64,000 nt of DNA from Motiliproteus coralliicola (lineage in GTDB: Bacteria > Pseudomonadota > Gammaproteobacteria > Pseudomonadales > Balneatricaceae), in the NCBI RefSeq assembly GCF_003345655.1, contig NZ_QQOH01000001.1, positions 620,001 to 684,000 on the forward strand, written 5' to 3'. The notes under the pieces are model-generated. The model worked only from the letters and a program-made list of their open reading frames with translations, was not told where the DNA came from and made no database searches. Positions 7,308-14,299 of the stretch are shown here, one piece after another (position 1 is the stretch's first letter; every line of letters begins with the position of its first letter). Made by a program: the position numbers and the translations under genes.

Positions 7308-9127
7308 AGCAGAACCAGATCAAACCAACATCAGGATCCGCAGCGCTGGCGCCTGTGCTCCCCGCAAGGCGCTGGCTGGGATGGCTGGGTTGGAGTGCGT
7401 TGTTCCTGGCAGGAGCCGCCTGGGGCTGGGATCAACCGCAGTCGGTCCAATCCCATCAGCAGCCGATGCGCAGCCTGTCGCTGCCGGCGGATTGGGGAGC
7501 CGAGGTCTGGGCCAAGCAACGGGGGATAGAGGGGCTGCAATTGCAGCGCGGCGCTGACGGACGCCAGCATCTGAGTTTTCGTGCCGACGATCAGCAGTGG
7601 CAACGGTTGCAGGCCCAATGCGATTCAGATAACCCACTGGCGCCTCAGTGCGGCAACGATAGTTGTCAGCGAGTCCAGAACATTAATCTCACCGGCCAGT
7701 TGCCCGAAGGTGGGCAGGGCTGGTTGACGCCCAAGGCGCCGGATCTGAGTTCCATCCTGGCAGGCAACGCTGACAGCTGTCCGGCCAATCAACAGGCATT
7801 GCCCTGGGATGGAGAACTCCCCCAAGGTGCGGATCCGGCCTGTTGGACGCTGCAGTTGACGCTTCCATGCCAAACGGATGAGACCCCGGCCGAATACCTG
7901 AAGCCTTACTGGCGGCCCAACCAGCTGGTGATATTGCTTCCGGGAGCCGATGAACAGCTTGGGTCGCTCAATGAACTTGCCGCCGGGCAGGGCCTTCAGG
8001 TGCTGGAGGTGACCGAACTGAAAAGCACCGGGCAACGGCTGGTTCGGCTGCTGCGACCCGCCGATAGCTCGGCCACGCTGGACCAGTTGGCCGAGCAGTT
8101 GAATGCAGAACCGGACGTGATGGAGGTGCAGAAGGATCTGGCTTACTTCACGCTGGACAACCCGGCAACGGAATCATCCGCTGAAAGCGGCATGGTTGAT
8201 GAGGCCGCTTTGAAAGCAGTGGTTAAGCCCGATCCGTTGGAACCGTTCAATTATGGTCCGGGTATGACCCTGGCTGCCCAGTTGGCCCCGCGCTATACCG
8301 GTGCGCAGGTGCAGCTGGCGCTGATCGATACCGGTGTTGACCAGACCCATCCGGAACTGCAGCAGGCCGTAACGGTCCAGATCGATTTCAGCGGACGGGG
8401 GTACTCGGCGGATGCCCACGGTACCGGCGTGGCGGCGATCATCGCGGCAGCGCGAGGCAATGGCGTCGGAGCATCCGGAGTGGCACCCGGCGTAGAAATC
8501 CTCAGCTTCAAGGCCTGTCATCCGCGTCAGCCGGGAGCCACTGAGGCACAGTGTTGGAGCAGCAGCCTGGTCAAGGCGTTGGATGAAGCGATCAGCCGTA
8601 ATGTTCCACTGATCAACATGAGCCTGGGTGGCCCGCCCTCGGTGCTGCTGGAACGGTTGATTAAAACAGCGACAGCGCGTGGGATTTTGGTGCTGGCCGC
8701 GGCCGGCAACGGTGGACCCAATGCGCGACCGGTGTACCCGGCAGCTTGGCCGGAAAGCCTGGCAGTCACCGCGGTCGATGCCGAGCGCAGGCTCTATAGC
8801 CAAGCCAATCGGGGAGACTATATCCGTATTGCCGCCCCGGGTGTCGACGTGATCACGGCCGCCCCCGGTAACGGCCAGCCGATGCTCTCGGGCACCTCGA
8901 TGGCAACGGCCCATGTCAGTGGAATCGCCGCCTTGCTGCTGCAGGTTAATCCGCAGGTGCAGGGGGCGGAGCTGGCGCAGATGCTGGAACTGCACAGTCG
9001 TGACCTGGGCGCCGAGGGCGTCGATAGCGAGTTCGGTGCCGGACTGGTGGATGCCTGTGACAGTGCCGCCGAGTTGGCCAGCAAGGAGGTTGCCGACTTG
9101 GGCAGCCTCTGTGGGGGTGGGTTATGA
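7304..9127 (+). CDS. Subtilisin-like serine protease (S8) 2 with long Cys-rich prodomain
   Basis: 607 aa. A hydrophobic N-terminal segment (about 24-41) serves as signal or anchor. Residues 100-195 hold six cysteines (106, 116, 121, 159, 180, 189), probably disulfide-linked. Residues 205-285 resemble an inhibitor I9 propeptide (LVILLPGADEQLGSLNEL ... AEQLNAEPDVMEVQ). The catalytic domain has Asp342 (LIDTGVDQTHPE), His372 (DAHGTGVAA, with Gly where His usually follows), Asn469 (LAAAGNGG) and Ser532 (SGTSMATAHVSG). Two more cysteines near the end may pair. ATGA overlap with protease 1. Likely role: processing exported proteins of this locus or the anti-sigma factor. Confidence 0.92.
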   Translation: MKQNQIKPTSGSAALAPVLPARRWLGWLGWSALFLAGAAWGWDQPQSVQSHQQPMRSLSLPADWGAEVWAKQRGIEGLQLQRGADGRQHLSFRADDQQWQRLQAQCDSDNPLAPQCGNDSCQRVQNINLTGQLPEGGQGWLTPKAPDLSSILAGNADSCPANQQALPWDGELPQGADPACWTLQLTLPCQTDETPAEYLKPYWRPNQLVILLPGADEQLGSLNELAAGQGLQVLEVTELKSTGQRLVRLLRPADSSATLDQLAEQLNAEPDVMEVQKDLAYFTLDNPATESSAESGMVDEAALKAVVKPDPLEPFNYGPGMTLAAQLAPRYTGAQVQLALIDTGVDQTHPELQQAVTVQIDFSGRGYSADAHGTGVAAIIAAARGNGVGASGVAPGVEILSFKACHPRQPGATEAQCWSSSLVKALDEAISRNVPLINMSLGGPPSVLLERLIKTATARGILVLAAAGNGGPNARPVYPAAWPESLAVTAVDAERRLYSQANRGDYIRIAAPGVDVITAAPGNGQPMLSGTSMATAHVSGIAALLLQVNPQVQGAELAQMLELHSRDLGAEGVDSEFGAGLVDACDSAAELASKEVADLGSLCGGGL

Positions 9128-10383
9128 ATGCTGAGCGCATCATTGTCGGCGTGATCGCCGCTGCCTTGGGAGCCACCCTGGTTGGCTGTAAACCGGCGCA
9201 GGTCAAAACCGAATCCACGTCGCCGCAGCCCAACCAGAACGAGACAAGTTCGGCTACCAGTCAGAGACAAACGCCAGCTGTGACAGGGGTAGCTAACCCT
9301 GACCAACCGTCGATAGCCAAACCGAGACAAGCCGGGTCGCAAGGGCGGACTGCCACGGCTGGAGCTGCGGATCAGACAGGTTACGATAACGCCAAACAAG
9401 ACTTCCACTACGGCCCCGGCCAAGCCTGGCCGACGCTGGTTATACCGGTCGAACTCAGGCCGGGACCGCTGGCCCAGCTCTCAGCCCCTGAACCGGTTAT
9501 CCCAGTCCCGCTGACCGACAGACCTAGCGCTGATAAAGCCACCCCCGAAGCGATTACTGAGGCTGACCCACAACCCGTGTTGGCGCAGCAGCAACCGGTT
9601 ACAGGGCCGTGCGCCAGCCAGTTGAGCGCGGCTTCGTTGGATCTGGGGCCCAAGGAGAACTGGCTCAGCAGTAAACTGAAGACCACGGCGATGGGCGCGC
9701 TGAGCAAGATGTTGTTTGGCGGCTCCGGCGGTGACGATGTGGGTGGTTCCGACCGTCCATCGACGGTCAGCGATCCGATTCCCAAGTCGGCTCGCCAAGC
9801 CTTCCATGATGAACTCAGTGATATCGAGATGAGTATCTCGGGCCGACTGAAGGACGACAGCCTGTTGCTGAGCACCGATATCGGTTCCTCGCCGGACAAG
9901 TCGACCTTCCATGCCGTCTACCTCGAGAGCAAGGACTGCCAACGGACCTTCCCGGATCGCTACCTCAACTACCGCATGTGGGTTGAGTGGTCGCTGTCGG
10001 TCAGTTGGACCAAAACCGAACGACGTTACAAAAACGACAAGCTGGTATCGGAAAAAAGCAGCTCCGGCGGCTTCTTCAAGAGCGGCGAGTACGATCTGGC
10101 CAAGGGTAGCATCAACCTGAACGATGCCGAGCAATATCAACGGGGACTGCTTGACGATCTGCCGGCGCCAATCTGGCAACAGATGGGGTTCTCGTCACCG
10201 AGCTCAGGTGTACGCGGCTTGGGTAGTCAGTTCAAGCAGGTGGATACGGCCAACCTATTCAACGGCGATTCGGTTGCCGTGGTCCATGTGACCAGGGTAG
10301 TGGATGGTCGCTATGTCACCCGTGCCTTACCGTTCAAGATGGAGCGGGGAAGTGGAGAACTATTAAAGTTCAGCCGTTTGTGA
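9124..10383 (+). CDS. Lipoprotein of unknown function, last gene of the sigma operon
   Basis: 419 aa with a lipobox TLVGC (Cys22) followed by a long Ser/Pro/Gln-rich linker to about residue 170, then a mixed domain containing CQRTFPDRYLNYRMWVEWSL and a C-terminal VAVVHVTRVVDGRYVTRALPF. Asp is not at position +2 (Lys follows Cys), so outer-membrane sorting is expected. I recognise no family. The region around the lipid anchor (LVGCKPAQVK) closely resembles that of the CsgG-like protein at 14300 (LVGCKQAAVK). ATGA overlap with protease 2 places it in the same operon. Confidence 0.75.
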   Translation: MNAERIIVGVIAAALGATLVGCKPAQVKTESTSPQPNQNETSSATSQRQTPAVTGVANPDQPSIAKPRQAGSQGRTATAGAADQTGYDNAKQDFHYGPGQAWPTLVIPVELRPGPLAQLSAPEPVIPVPLTDRPSADKATPEAITEADPQPVLAQQQPVTGPCASQLSAASLDLGPKENWLSSKLKTTAMGALSKMLFGGSGGDDVGGSDRPSTVSDPIPKSARQAFHDELSDIEMSISGRLKDDSLLLSTDIGSSPDKSTFHAVYLESKDCQRTFPDRYLNYRMWVEWSLSVSWTKTERRYKNDKLVSEKSSSGGFFKSGEYDLAKGSINLNDAEQYQRGLLDDLPAPIWQQMGFSSPSSGVRGLGSQFKQVDTANLFNGDSVAVVHVTRVVDGRYVTRALPFKMERGSGELLKFSRL

Positions 10384-10529
10384 TGATCGGCTGTTTATCG
10401 CTCGGGCAATATCTTTCTTCTAGCTTGCTCTCAGGACATGCCTCGACTCGATTACGGGTGTGAATCCAAGTCTGGCTTTGTTCTTGGTAGTGTCACCCAG
10501 TCGTCATAGCCGATGGCTAGTATGCAGGG

Positions 10530-10640
10530 ATGACGACTGATAAACCTTACGCACTAACGAACCGAACTATCATTGGCGTAGCCTGCGCTTATACCTTGTT
10601 GGTTATCTCCATCGTGCTGATACATTACATCATCGGTTGA
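10530..10640 (+). CDS. Possible 36-aa single-span membrane peptide
   Basis: The ORF begins MTTDKPYALTNRT and continues into a clear hydrophobic span (IIGVACAYTLLVISIVLI). The ribosome site is poor: an AGGG directly abuts the ATG. AGTCGTCAT (10499-10507) and ATGACGACT (10530-10538) form a 9-base inverted repeat that would hide the start codon in a hairpin. Translation is therefore uncertain. Confidence 0.3.
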   Translation: MTTDKPYALTNRTIIGVACAYTLLVISIVLIHYIIG

Positions 10641-10912
10641 AACCGAATAACCATGGTCCTCTGGCAATCAGAGGTCAGTGGAGTTTGGTTTTCTGGATCG
10701 GTAGATTCTGCTGTGGTCCTCTTATTTGAAGATGATGACCATGGGTTGCGAACGCTTATTCATCTGTCACGCAATAAATCTACTCTCTAAATCGTAGGCG
10801 CTAACCGGCGGATAGGGTTATCTGCTCGGATTGAATCTCTGGGTTTGCTTAACAACTTGTTATTGTTGCCTGTTTTTACTGGTCTTTGAGTTTGCAAACT
10901 TTTTTAAATTTC

Positions 10913-10945
10913 TTTGAACCGCTCCTCACCCGACTGTGACCTACC
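10913..10945 (+). promoter_or_regulatory. ECF-type promoter, copy 2 of 5
   Basis: TTTGAACC, 15 bases, GTGACCTACC. The -10 block is about 45 bases before the start at 10990. Upstream bases are T- and A-rich, as in copy 3. Confidence 0.8.
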
Positions 10946-10989
10946 GGCTGGAACAACAAAAAATGTCACAAAGACATGAGGATTGAATG

Positions 10990-11631
10990 ATGAAAGCCAT
11001 TAACAAAACTGCTATCGCAACCGTTGCTACTCTGTTCGCACTGACCGCAGGCGTTACGCAAGCCGGTCCCTATGGTTACGGCTATAAGGTTGGTCAAGTT
11101 GATTACACCAACAGCTTTAACACCCATAACAAGGCCAAGATCAACGTTGACAACAGTAAGCGTTTCAACCGCAATTTCATGCTCGATTATCGCGTTGATA
11201 ATAGCTCTCGAACCAAGGTCGATACCGATTACCGTATCAACCTCAACAAAGAGATCCGTAAGGACAAGATCAATGCCAACCAGAACCTGAATCAGTACCG
11301 CAACTACTACAGCGGCGTGAATCAGGGGGCCAGCAACATTGGTAGCGCGACCGGTCACAGCATGAAGCAGAAGCAAGGTGGTACCAGCGTCGGTAGTCTG
11401 GTCGACCAGACCAAACGTACCCAGCATAAGGGTCACAGCTTCCTGTCTCCGTCGATCCATACCAACAGCGGCGACCAGGCAACCGGTAACATGACCCATA
11501 GTCAGATCGGTGGTATCCAGTCCGGCATGCAACTGGGTGATGTTGCCAACCTGCAGAACAACAGCCAGACCCAGAATGGCCGTTCAGGTGTCGGCAGCAG
11601 CGATTCCGTCAGCAATACCGCATCCAAATAA
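10990..11631 (+). CDS. Secreted Asn/Gln-rich protein A, candidate fibre subunit
   Basis: 213 aa from the second of two adjacent ATGs, chosen because GAGG is then 8 bases away and the length and N-terminus match paralogue B exactly. The signal peptide ends VTQA (25), and the mature protein starts GPYGYGY. The middle has repeated VDNS/LDYRVDNSS-type segments, then shared blocks GSATGHSM and QGGTSVGSLV, and a C-terminal SQIGGIQSGMQLGDVANLQNNSQ-type stretch. SQIGGIQSG fits S-x5-Q-x-G, the first half of the curlin repeat. There are no cysteines. ECF promoter upstream and terminator downstream make it a single-gene unit. Function inferred, not recognised. Confidence 0.8.
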   Translation: MKAINKTAIATVATLFALTAGVTQAGPYGYGYKVGQVDYTNSFNTHNKAKINVDNSKRFNRNFMLDYRVDNSSRTKVDTDYRINLNKEIRKDKINANQNLNQYRNYYSGVNQGASNIGSATGHSMKQKQGGTSVGSLVDQTKRTQHKGHSFLSPSIHTNSGDQATGNMTHSQIGGIQSGMQLGDVANLQNNSQTQNGRSGVGSSDSVSNTASK

Positions 11632-11655
11632 ACTCGCCTAATCAGCCAGACCAAG

Positions 11656-11676
11656 GCCCCCGTTATCGGGGGCTTT
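11656..11676 (+). terminator. Terminator after protein A gene
   Basis: GCCCCCG (11656-11662), loop TTAT, CGGGGGC (11667-11673), then TTT. Strong GC stem with a short T-run. Confidence 0.8.
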
Positions 11677-11812
11677 CTGGTTTATAGGCGCTAGCAGGTG
11701 GAGCCTTTATTCAGAGGGGGGGCCAGGCCCATCGGGTGTAAACCTGCCGTCGTGGGGGGAATTCAAACTCGCGCACCCGCTGATTTAATTGTTCCAAAAA
11801 AATCCAAATTTC

Positions 11813-11846
11813 TTTGAACCTGATTCGTGCCTGGGTGTGACCTACC
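11813..11846 (+). promoter_or_regulatory. ECF-type promoter, copy 3 of 5
   Basis: TTTGAACC, 16 bases, GTGACCTACC. The leader to the start at 11942 is about 100 bases, longer than in copies 1, 2 and 5. Confidence 0.8.
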
Positions 11847-11941
11847 GTAGGAATCCACCAAGCCCACCAAGCAACCGCCTTTCGAAGCTTAGCGCGATTC
11901 AACCCACGATCTAGCGTGACAACCCATACGAGGAAATGACC

Positions 11942-12583
11942 ATGAAAAACATCAATAAGAAAGCCCTTGCCGCCATCGCTACCTTTGCCGTTCTGAGTGC
12001 CGGTGCTGTCCAGGCCGGACCTTATGGCTACGGCTACCCGAAAGTGAAGATCGGTTACGACAACAGCTTCAACAGGACCAACCAGATCGACACCACCATC
12101 GACAACAGCTCACGTGTCGATACCCGCAGCAAACTGAAGTACGACCTGAATAACAGCGTGCGTAATCGTCTGAACCACAGCTATCAGCTGAACAAGAATT
12201 TCAACTACCGCGCGGATCAGCTCAATGCGGGTCAGAACCTGAACCAGAAGCGCAATTACTTCAGTAATGTTGGCCAGAATGCCGCCAACAAAGGTAGTGC
12301 CAGCGGTCACAGCATGGCGCAGCAGCAGGGCGGCACCAGTGTTGGTTCGCTGGTGAGCACCAGCAGCAGCGCGAAGCACCATGGTCATAGCATCGCTTCG
12401 CCGACCGTCAGTCGCCAATTCGGCAACGTCAATACCGGCAATATACTGGGTAGTCAGATCGGGGCGGTGCAGACCGGCATGCAGGGCGGCAGCGTAACCA
12501 ACCTGCAGGGTAATGATCAGGATCAGACTGCGACCTCCTTCGTGAGCTCTGACGACAAGGTGAGCAACAGCGCAGCCAAATAA
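11942..12583 (+). CDS. Secreted Asn/Gln-rich protein B, candidate fibre subunit
   Basis: 213 aa, a paralogue of protein A: same length, same signal peptide end (GAVQA, 25) and same mature start GPYGYGY. Shared blocks are ASGHSM, QQGGTSVGSLV and SQIGAVQTGMQGG, the last again fitting S-x5-Q-x-G. Asn, Gln and Ser dominate and there are no cysteines. The ATG at 11942 has AGGA 8 bases upstream; the in-frame ATG at 11936 is too close to it. It has its own ECF promoter and a strong terminator. The arrangement of A and B suggests duplication of a whole promoter-gene-terminator unit. Confidence 0.8.
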   Translation: MKNINKKALAAIATFAVLSAGAVQAGPYGYGYPKVKIGYDNSFNRTNQIDTTIDNSSRVDTRSKLKYDLNNSVRNRLNHSYQLNKNFNYRADQLNAGQNLNQKRNYFSNVGQNAANKGSASGHSMAQQQGGTSVGSLVSTSSSAKHHGHSIASPTVSRQFGNVNTGNILGSQIGAVQTGMQGGSVTNLQGNDQDQTATSFVSSDDKVSNSAAK

Positions 12584-12650
12584 ACCGGGCTCAACATATT
12601 CCTGGATTTGTCAGTTCACCGTCGCAATCTGGTATGAGCCGGATGATTGA

Positions 12651-12675
12651 AGCCCCCGCACCCCGGGGGCTTTTT
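12651..12675 (+). terminator. Terminator after protein B gene
   Basis: AGCCCCCG (12651-12658), loop CACCC, CGGGGGCT (12664-12671), followed by TTTT. Promoter copy 4 begins about 20 bases further on. Confidence 0.85.
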
Positions 12676-12695
12676 GATGGCGTTCAGGCGATCTC

Positions 12696-12728
12696 TTTGA
12701 ACCTGTTTGGAGCGTCTTGTTACCCACC
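12696..12728 (+). promoter_or_regulatory. ECF-type promoter, copy 4 of 5
   Basis: CTTTGAACC, 15 bases, GTTACCCACC. The -10 block differs from copies 1-3 at two positions that are shared with copy 5. Confidence 0.75.
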
Positions 12729-12809
12729 TTTAGAGCAACGGCTGTGTGATCACTGCATTCGCAGGGGTGATGCCGCCGGGTTTCTTTAACCCTTACGAGG
12801 AGTTGCATC

Positions 12810-13427
12810 ATGAAGGATTACATTTTTCCTCTGAGTCTAGGCCTGACGGCGTTACTGGCATTGCCGATCGCCCAGGCCGATACAGGGGCCAACCGTGATA
12901 CTACGTCGATCAACGTCGATAACAGCGTCACTACGGAGCAGCAGCGACGACTGGCGCTGACACGGCAATATCTGATGGACCAGCAGTACCGCAGTAGCGA
13001 TCAGGTGCTGAGCGAACAGCGCGGCTACGGCAGTGGTGTCGGTCAGGGCGCGGCCAACAGCGGTCAGGCGCAGGGTCATCAGTTAGACCAGCAGCAGGGC
13101 GGCGTCAGCGTTGGCAGCCTGGTTTCTGAATCCGGTACCGCCCACCAAGGCGGCGGAGCTGCTGGCGGGCTCAACTGGCAGTATGCTCCGCAGAGCAACA
13201 CCCTGATGTTGGGGGGTGACAACAACGCGGTGATCCAGCTTTCCAACATCAACGCCAACGGCGGCAATATCCATATCGGCGATGTGAACAAGGGCAACCT
13301 GCACAACAGCCAGATCGGTAGCAATCAATACGGCAGCCAGGGAGGCGATACGGTCAACTCACAGAACAACAGCCAGCAGCAGCGTGCTGATAGTCAGACC
13401 TCAAGCCGCGATCAGGTCAGTAACTAG
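12810..13427 (+). CDS. Secreted Asn/Gln-rich protein C, candidate fibre subunit or nucleator
   Basis: 205 aa with signal peptide ending IAQA (23). It shares GSGVGQGAANSG, QQQGGVSVGSLV and SQIGSNQYGSQGG with A and B but has a different N-terminal part rich in Gln and charged residues and an inserted region (about 110-160) with alternating Asn/Gly such as INANGGNIHIGDVNKGN, which looks beta-forming. GAGGAG lies 7 bases before the ATG. It heads a three-gene unit with the two small exported proteins that follow, so it may be a minor subunit or nucleator compared with A and B. Confidence 0.75.
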   Translation: MKDYIFPLSLGLTALLALPIAQADTGANRDTTSINVDNSVTTEQQRRLALTRQYLMDQQYRSSDQVLSEQRGYGSGVGQGAANSGQAQGHQLDQQQGGVSVGSLVSESGTAHQGGGAAGGLNWQYAPQSNTLMLGGDNNAVIQLSNINANGGNIHIGDVNKGNLHNSQIGSNQYGSQGGDTVNSQNNSQQQRADSQTSSRDQVSN

Positions 13428-13438
13428 GAGGTGCGATC

Positions 13439-13855
13439 ATGAATATCCATGTATTTAGCCTGTTGGCGTTGCTGTCAGGCGCGGCAATGGCCGAGACCGT
13501 GCCTCCTGCCGCGGATCAACCTCCACCGGTCGATCCGGTTATTGAACGTTTGCAGTCGCTGCAAAGTATGCGGATGCGTTTGGAACAGGATTGGGCCAAC
13601 TACCTGCAATCGGCACGATCCAACACCGGAGCTCAACCGATCCAGCCGGGTAGCGCGCCGGATGTTCGGCAGATGCGCCAGGAGGTCAATCAGAACCTGG
13701 CACGGATGGAGGAAAGATTCCGCTGTTTGGATGTAGATCTGAAAGGCAATAACGGCAACGTGGTGTTGGTCTGCGGTGACAATAACGGTGGAATTTCAAC
13801 CAATAACCAGCAGGCCCTCGGGGCCGATCTGAATGTCGGTGGAGGTGGCCAATGA
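13439..13855 (+). CDS. Exported protein of unknown function
   Basis: 138 aa. The signal peptide ends AAMA (about 18), followed by a Pro-rich stretch, a probable coiled coil (VIERLQSLQSMRMRLEQDW, and MRQEVNQNLARMEERF) and a C-terminal part CLDVDLKGNNGNVVLVCGDNNGG with two cysteines and an Asn/Gly-rich end. GGAGG precedes the ATG by 6 bases. It lies 11 bases after protein C and overlaps the next gene by four bases. No family recognised. Position suggests a periplasmic accessory factor or an additional fibre component. Confidence 0.7.
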   Translation: MNIHVFSLLALLSGAAMAETVPPAADQPPPVDPVIERLQSLQSMRMRLEQDWANYLQSARSNTGAQPIQPGSAPDVRQMRQEVNQNLARMEERFRCLDVDLKGNNGNVVLVCGDNNGGISTNNQQALGADLNVGGGGQ

Positions 13856-14157
13856 AAATCTTATTGATCCCGATCTTACTGGGTGTCGGGCTGTTCAGCA
13901 GCTGGTTGATGGCAACCGAACAGTACCCGATCAACCATCACAACTGCGGAACGGGTGTCAGCCTGGTGATCACCGGTGAAGATCGCTTCGATCCGATGGT
14001 GCAACAGCTACTGCTGAAGCAGCAGATGAGTGGTCATCGATTGGTCGATAAGCCGCGTTTTCTGGTTATCCCCTACGATGGCGAGGCGGAGCTGACCGAA
14101 GTGCAGATCCGATATCTGGAGATGCTGCTGAGCAAGGCGGCTAAATCGACGCGCTGA
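13852..14157 (+). CDS. Small exported protein of unknown function
   Basis: 101 aa. The hydrophobic N-terminus (about 2-20) looks like a signal peptide ending near LMA. The mature part of about 80 residues contains one cysteine and GVSLVITGEDRFDPMVQQLL, LVDKPRFLVIPYDGEAELT. It begins inside the stop of the previous gene (ATGA). It is too short and too different for me to call it CsgE or CsgF, although an equivalent accessory role next to a CsgG-like pore is plausible. Confidence 0.65.
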   Translation: MKILLIPILLGVGLFSSWLMATEQYPINHHNCGTGVSLVITGEDRFDPMVQQLLLKQQMSGHRLVDKPRFLVIPYDGEAELTEVQIRYLEMLLSKAAKSTR

Positions 14158-14192
14158 ACCGCCAAGCAAAAAGTCCCTGACACAAACCAGCA

Positions 14193-14235
14193 AACCGTCA
14201 ACGGCTCTTCTCAGTAGCCGTTTGGCGGTTTTTTT
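14193..14235 (+). terminator. Terminator after the protein C unit
   Basis: AACCGTCAACGGCT (14193-14206) pairs with AGCCGTTTGGCGGTT (14216-14230) with a small internal mismatch, followed by a run of T. The T-run runs directly into promoter copy 5. Confidence 0.85.
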
Positions 14236-14267
14236 ATGAACCCCATGATCAGCAGACGTTACCCACA
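14235..14267 (+). promoter_or_regulatory. ECF-type promoter, copy 5 of 5
   Basis: TATGAACC, 15 bases, GTTACCCACA. The leader to the csgG-like start at 14300 is about 37 bases. Confidence 0.7.
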
Positions 14268-14299
14268 GGCTACAAAACAACAAGCGCGGAGATAACGTC

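Larger units (their letters stand above)
10384..10989 (+). other. 606-base intergenic region before the secreted-protein genes
   Basis: The gap holds a possible 36-codon ORF (10530-10640) framed by an inverted repeat, two small hairpins (CGGTT/AACCG near 10634 and CCTCTG/CAGAGG at 10658-10674), and ECF promoter copy 2 at its right end. No clear terminator for the sigma operon was seen. Confidence 0.5.
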
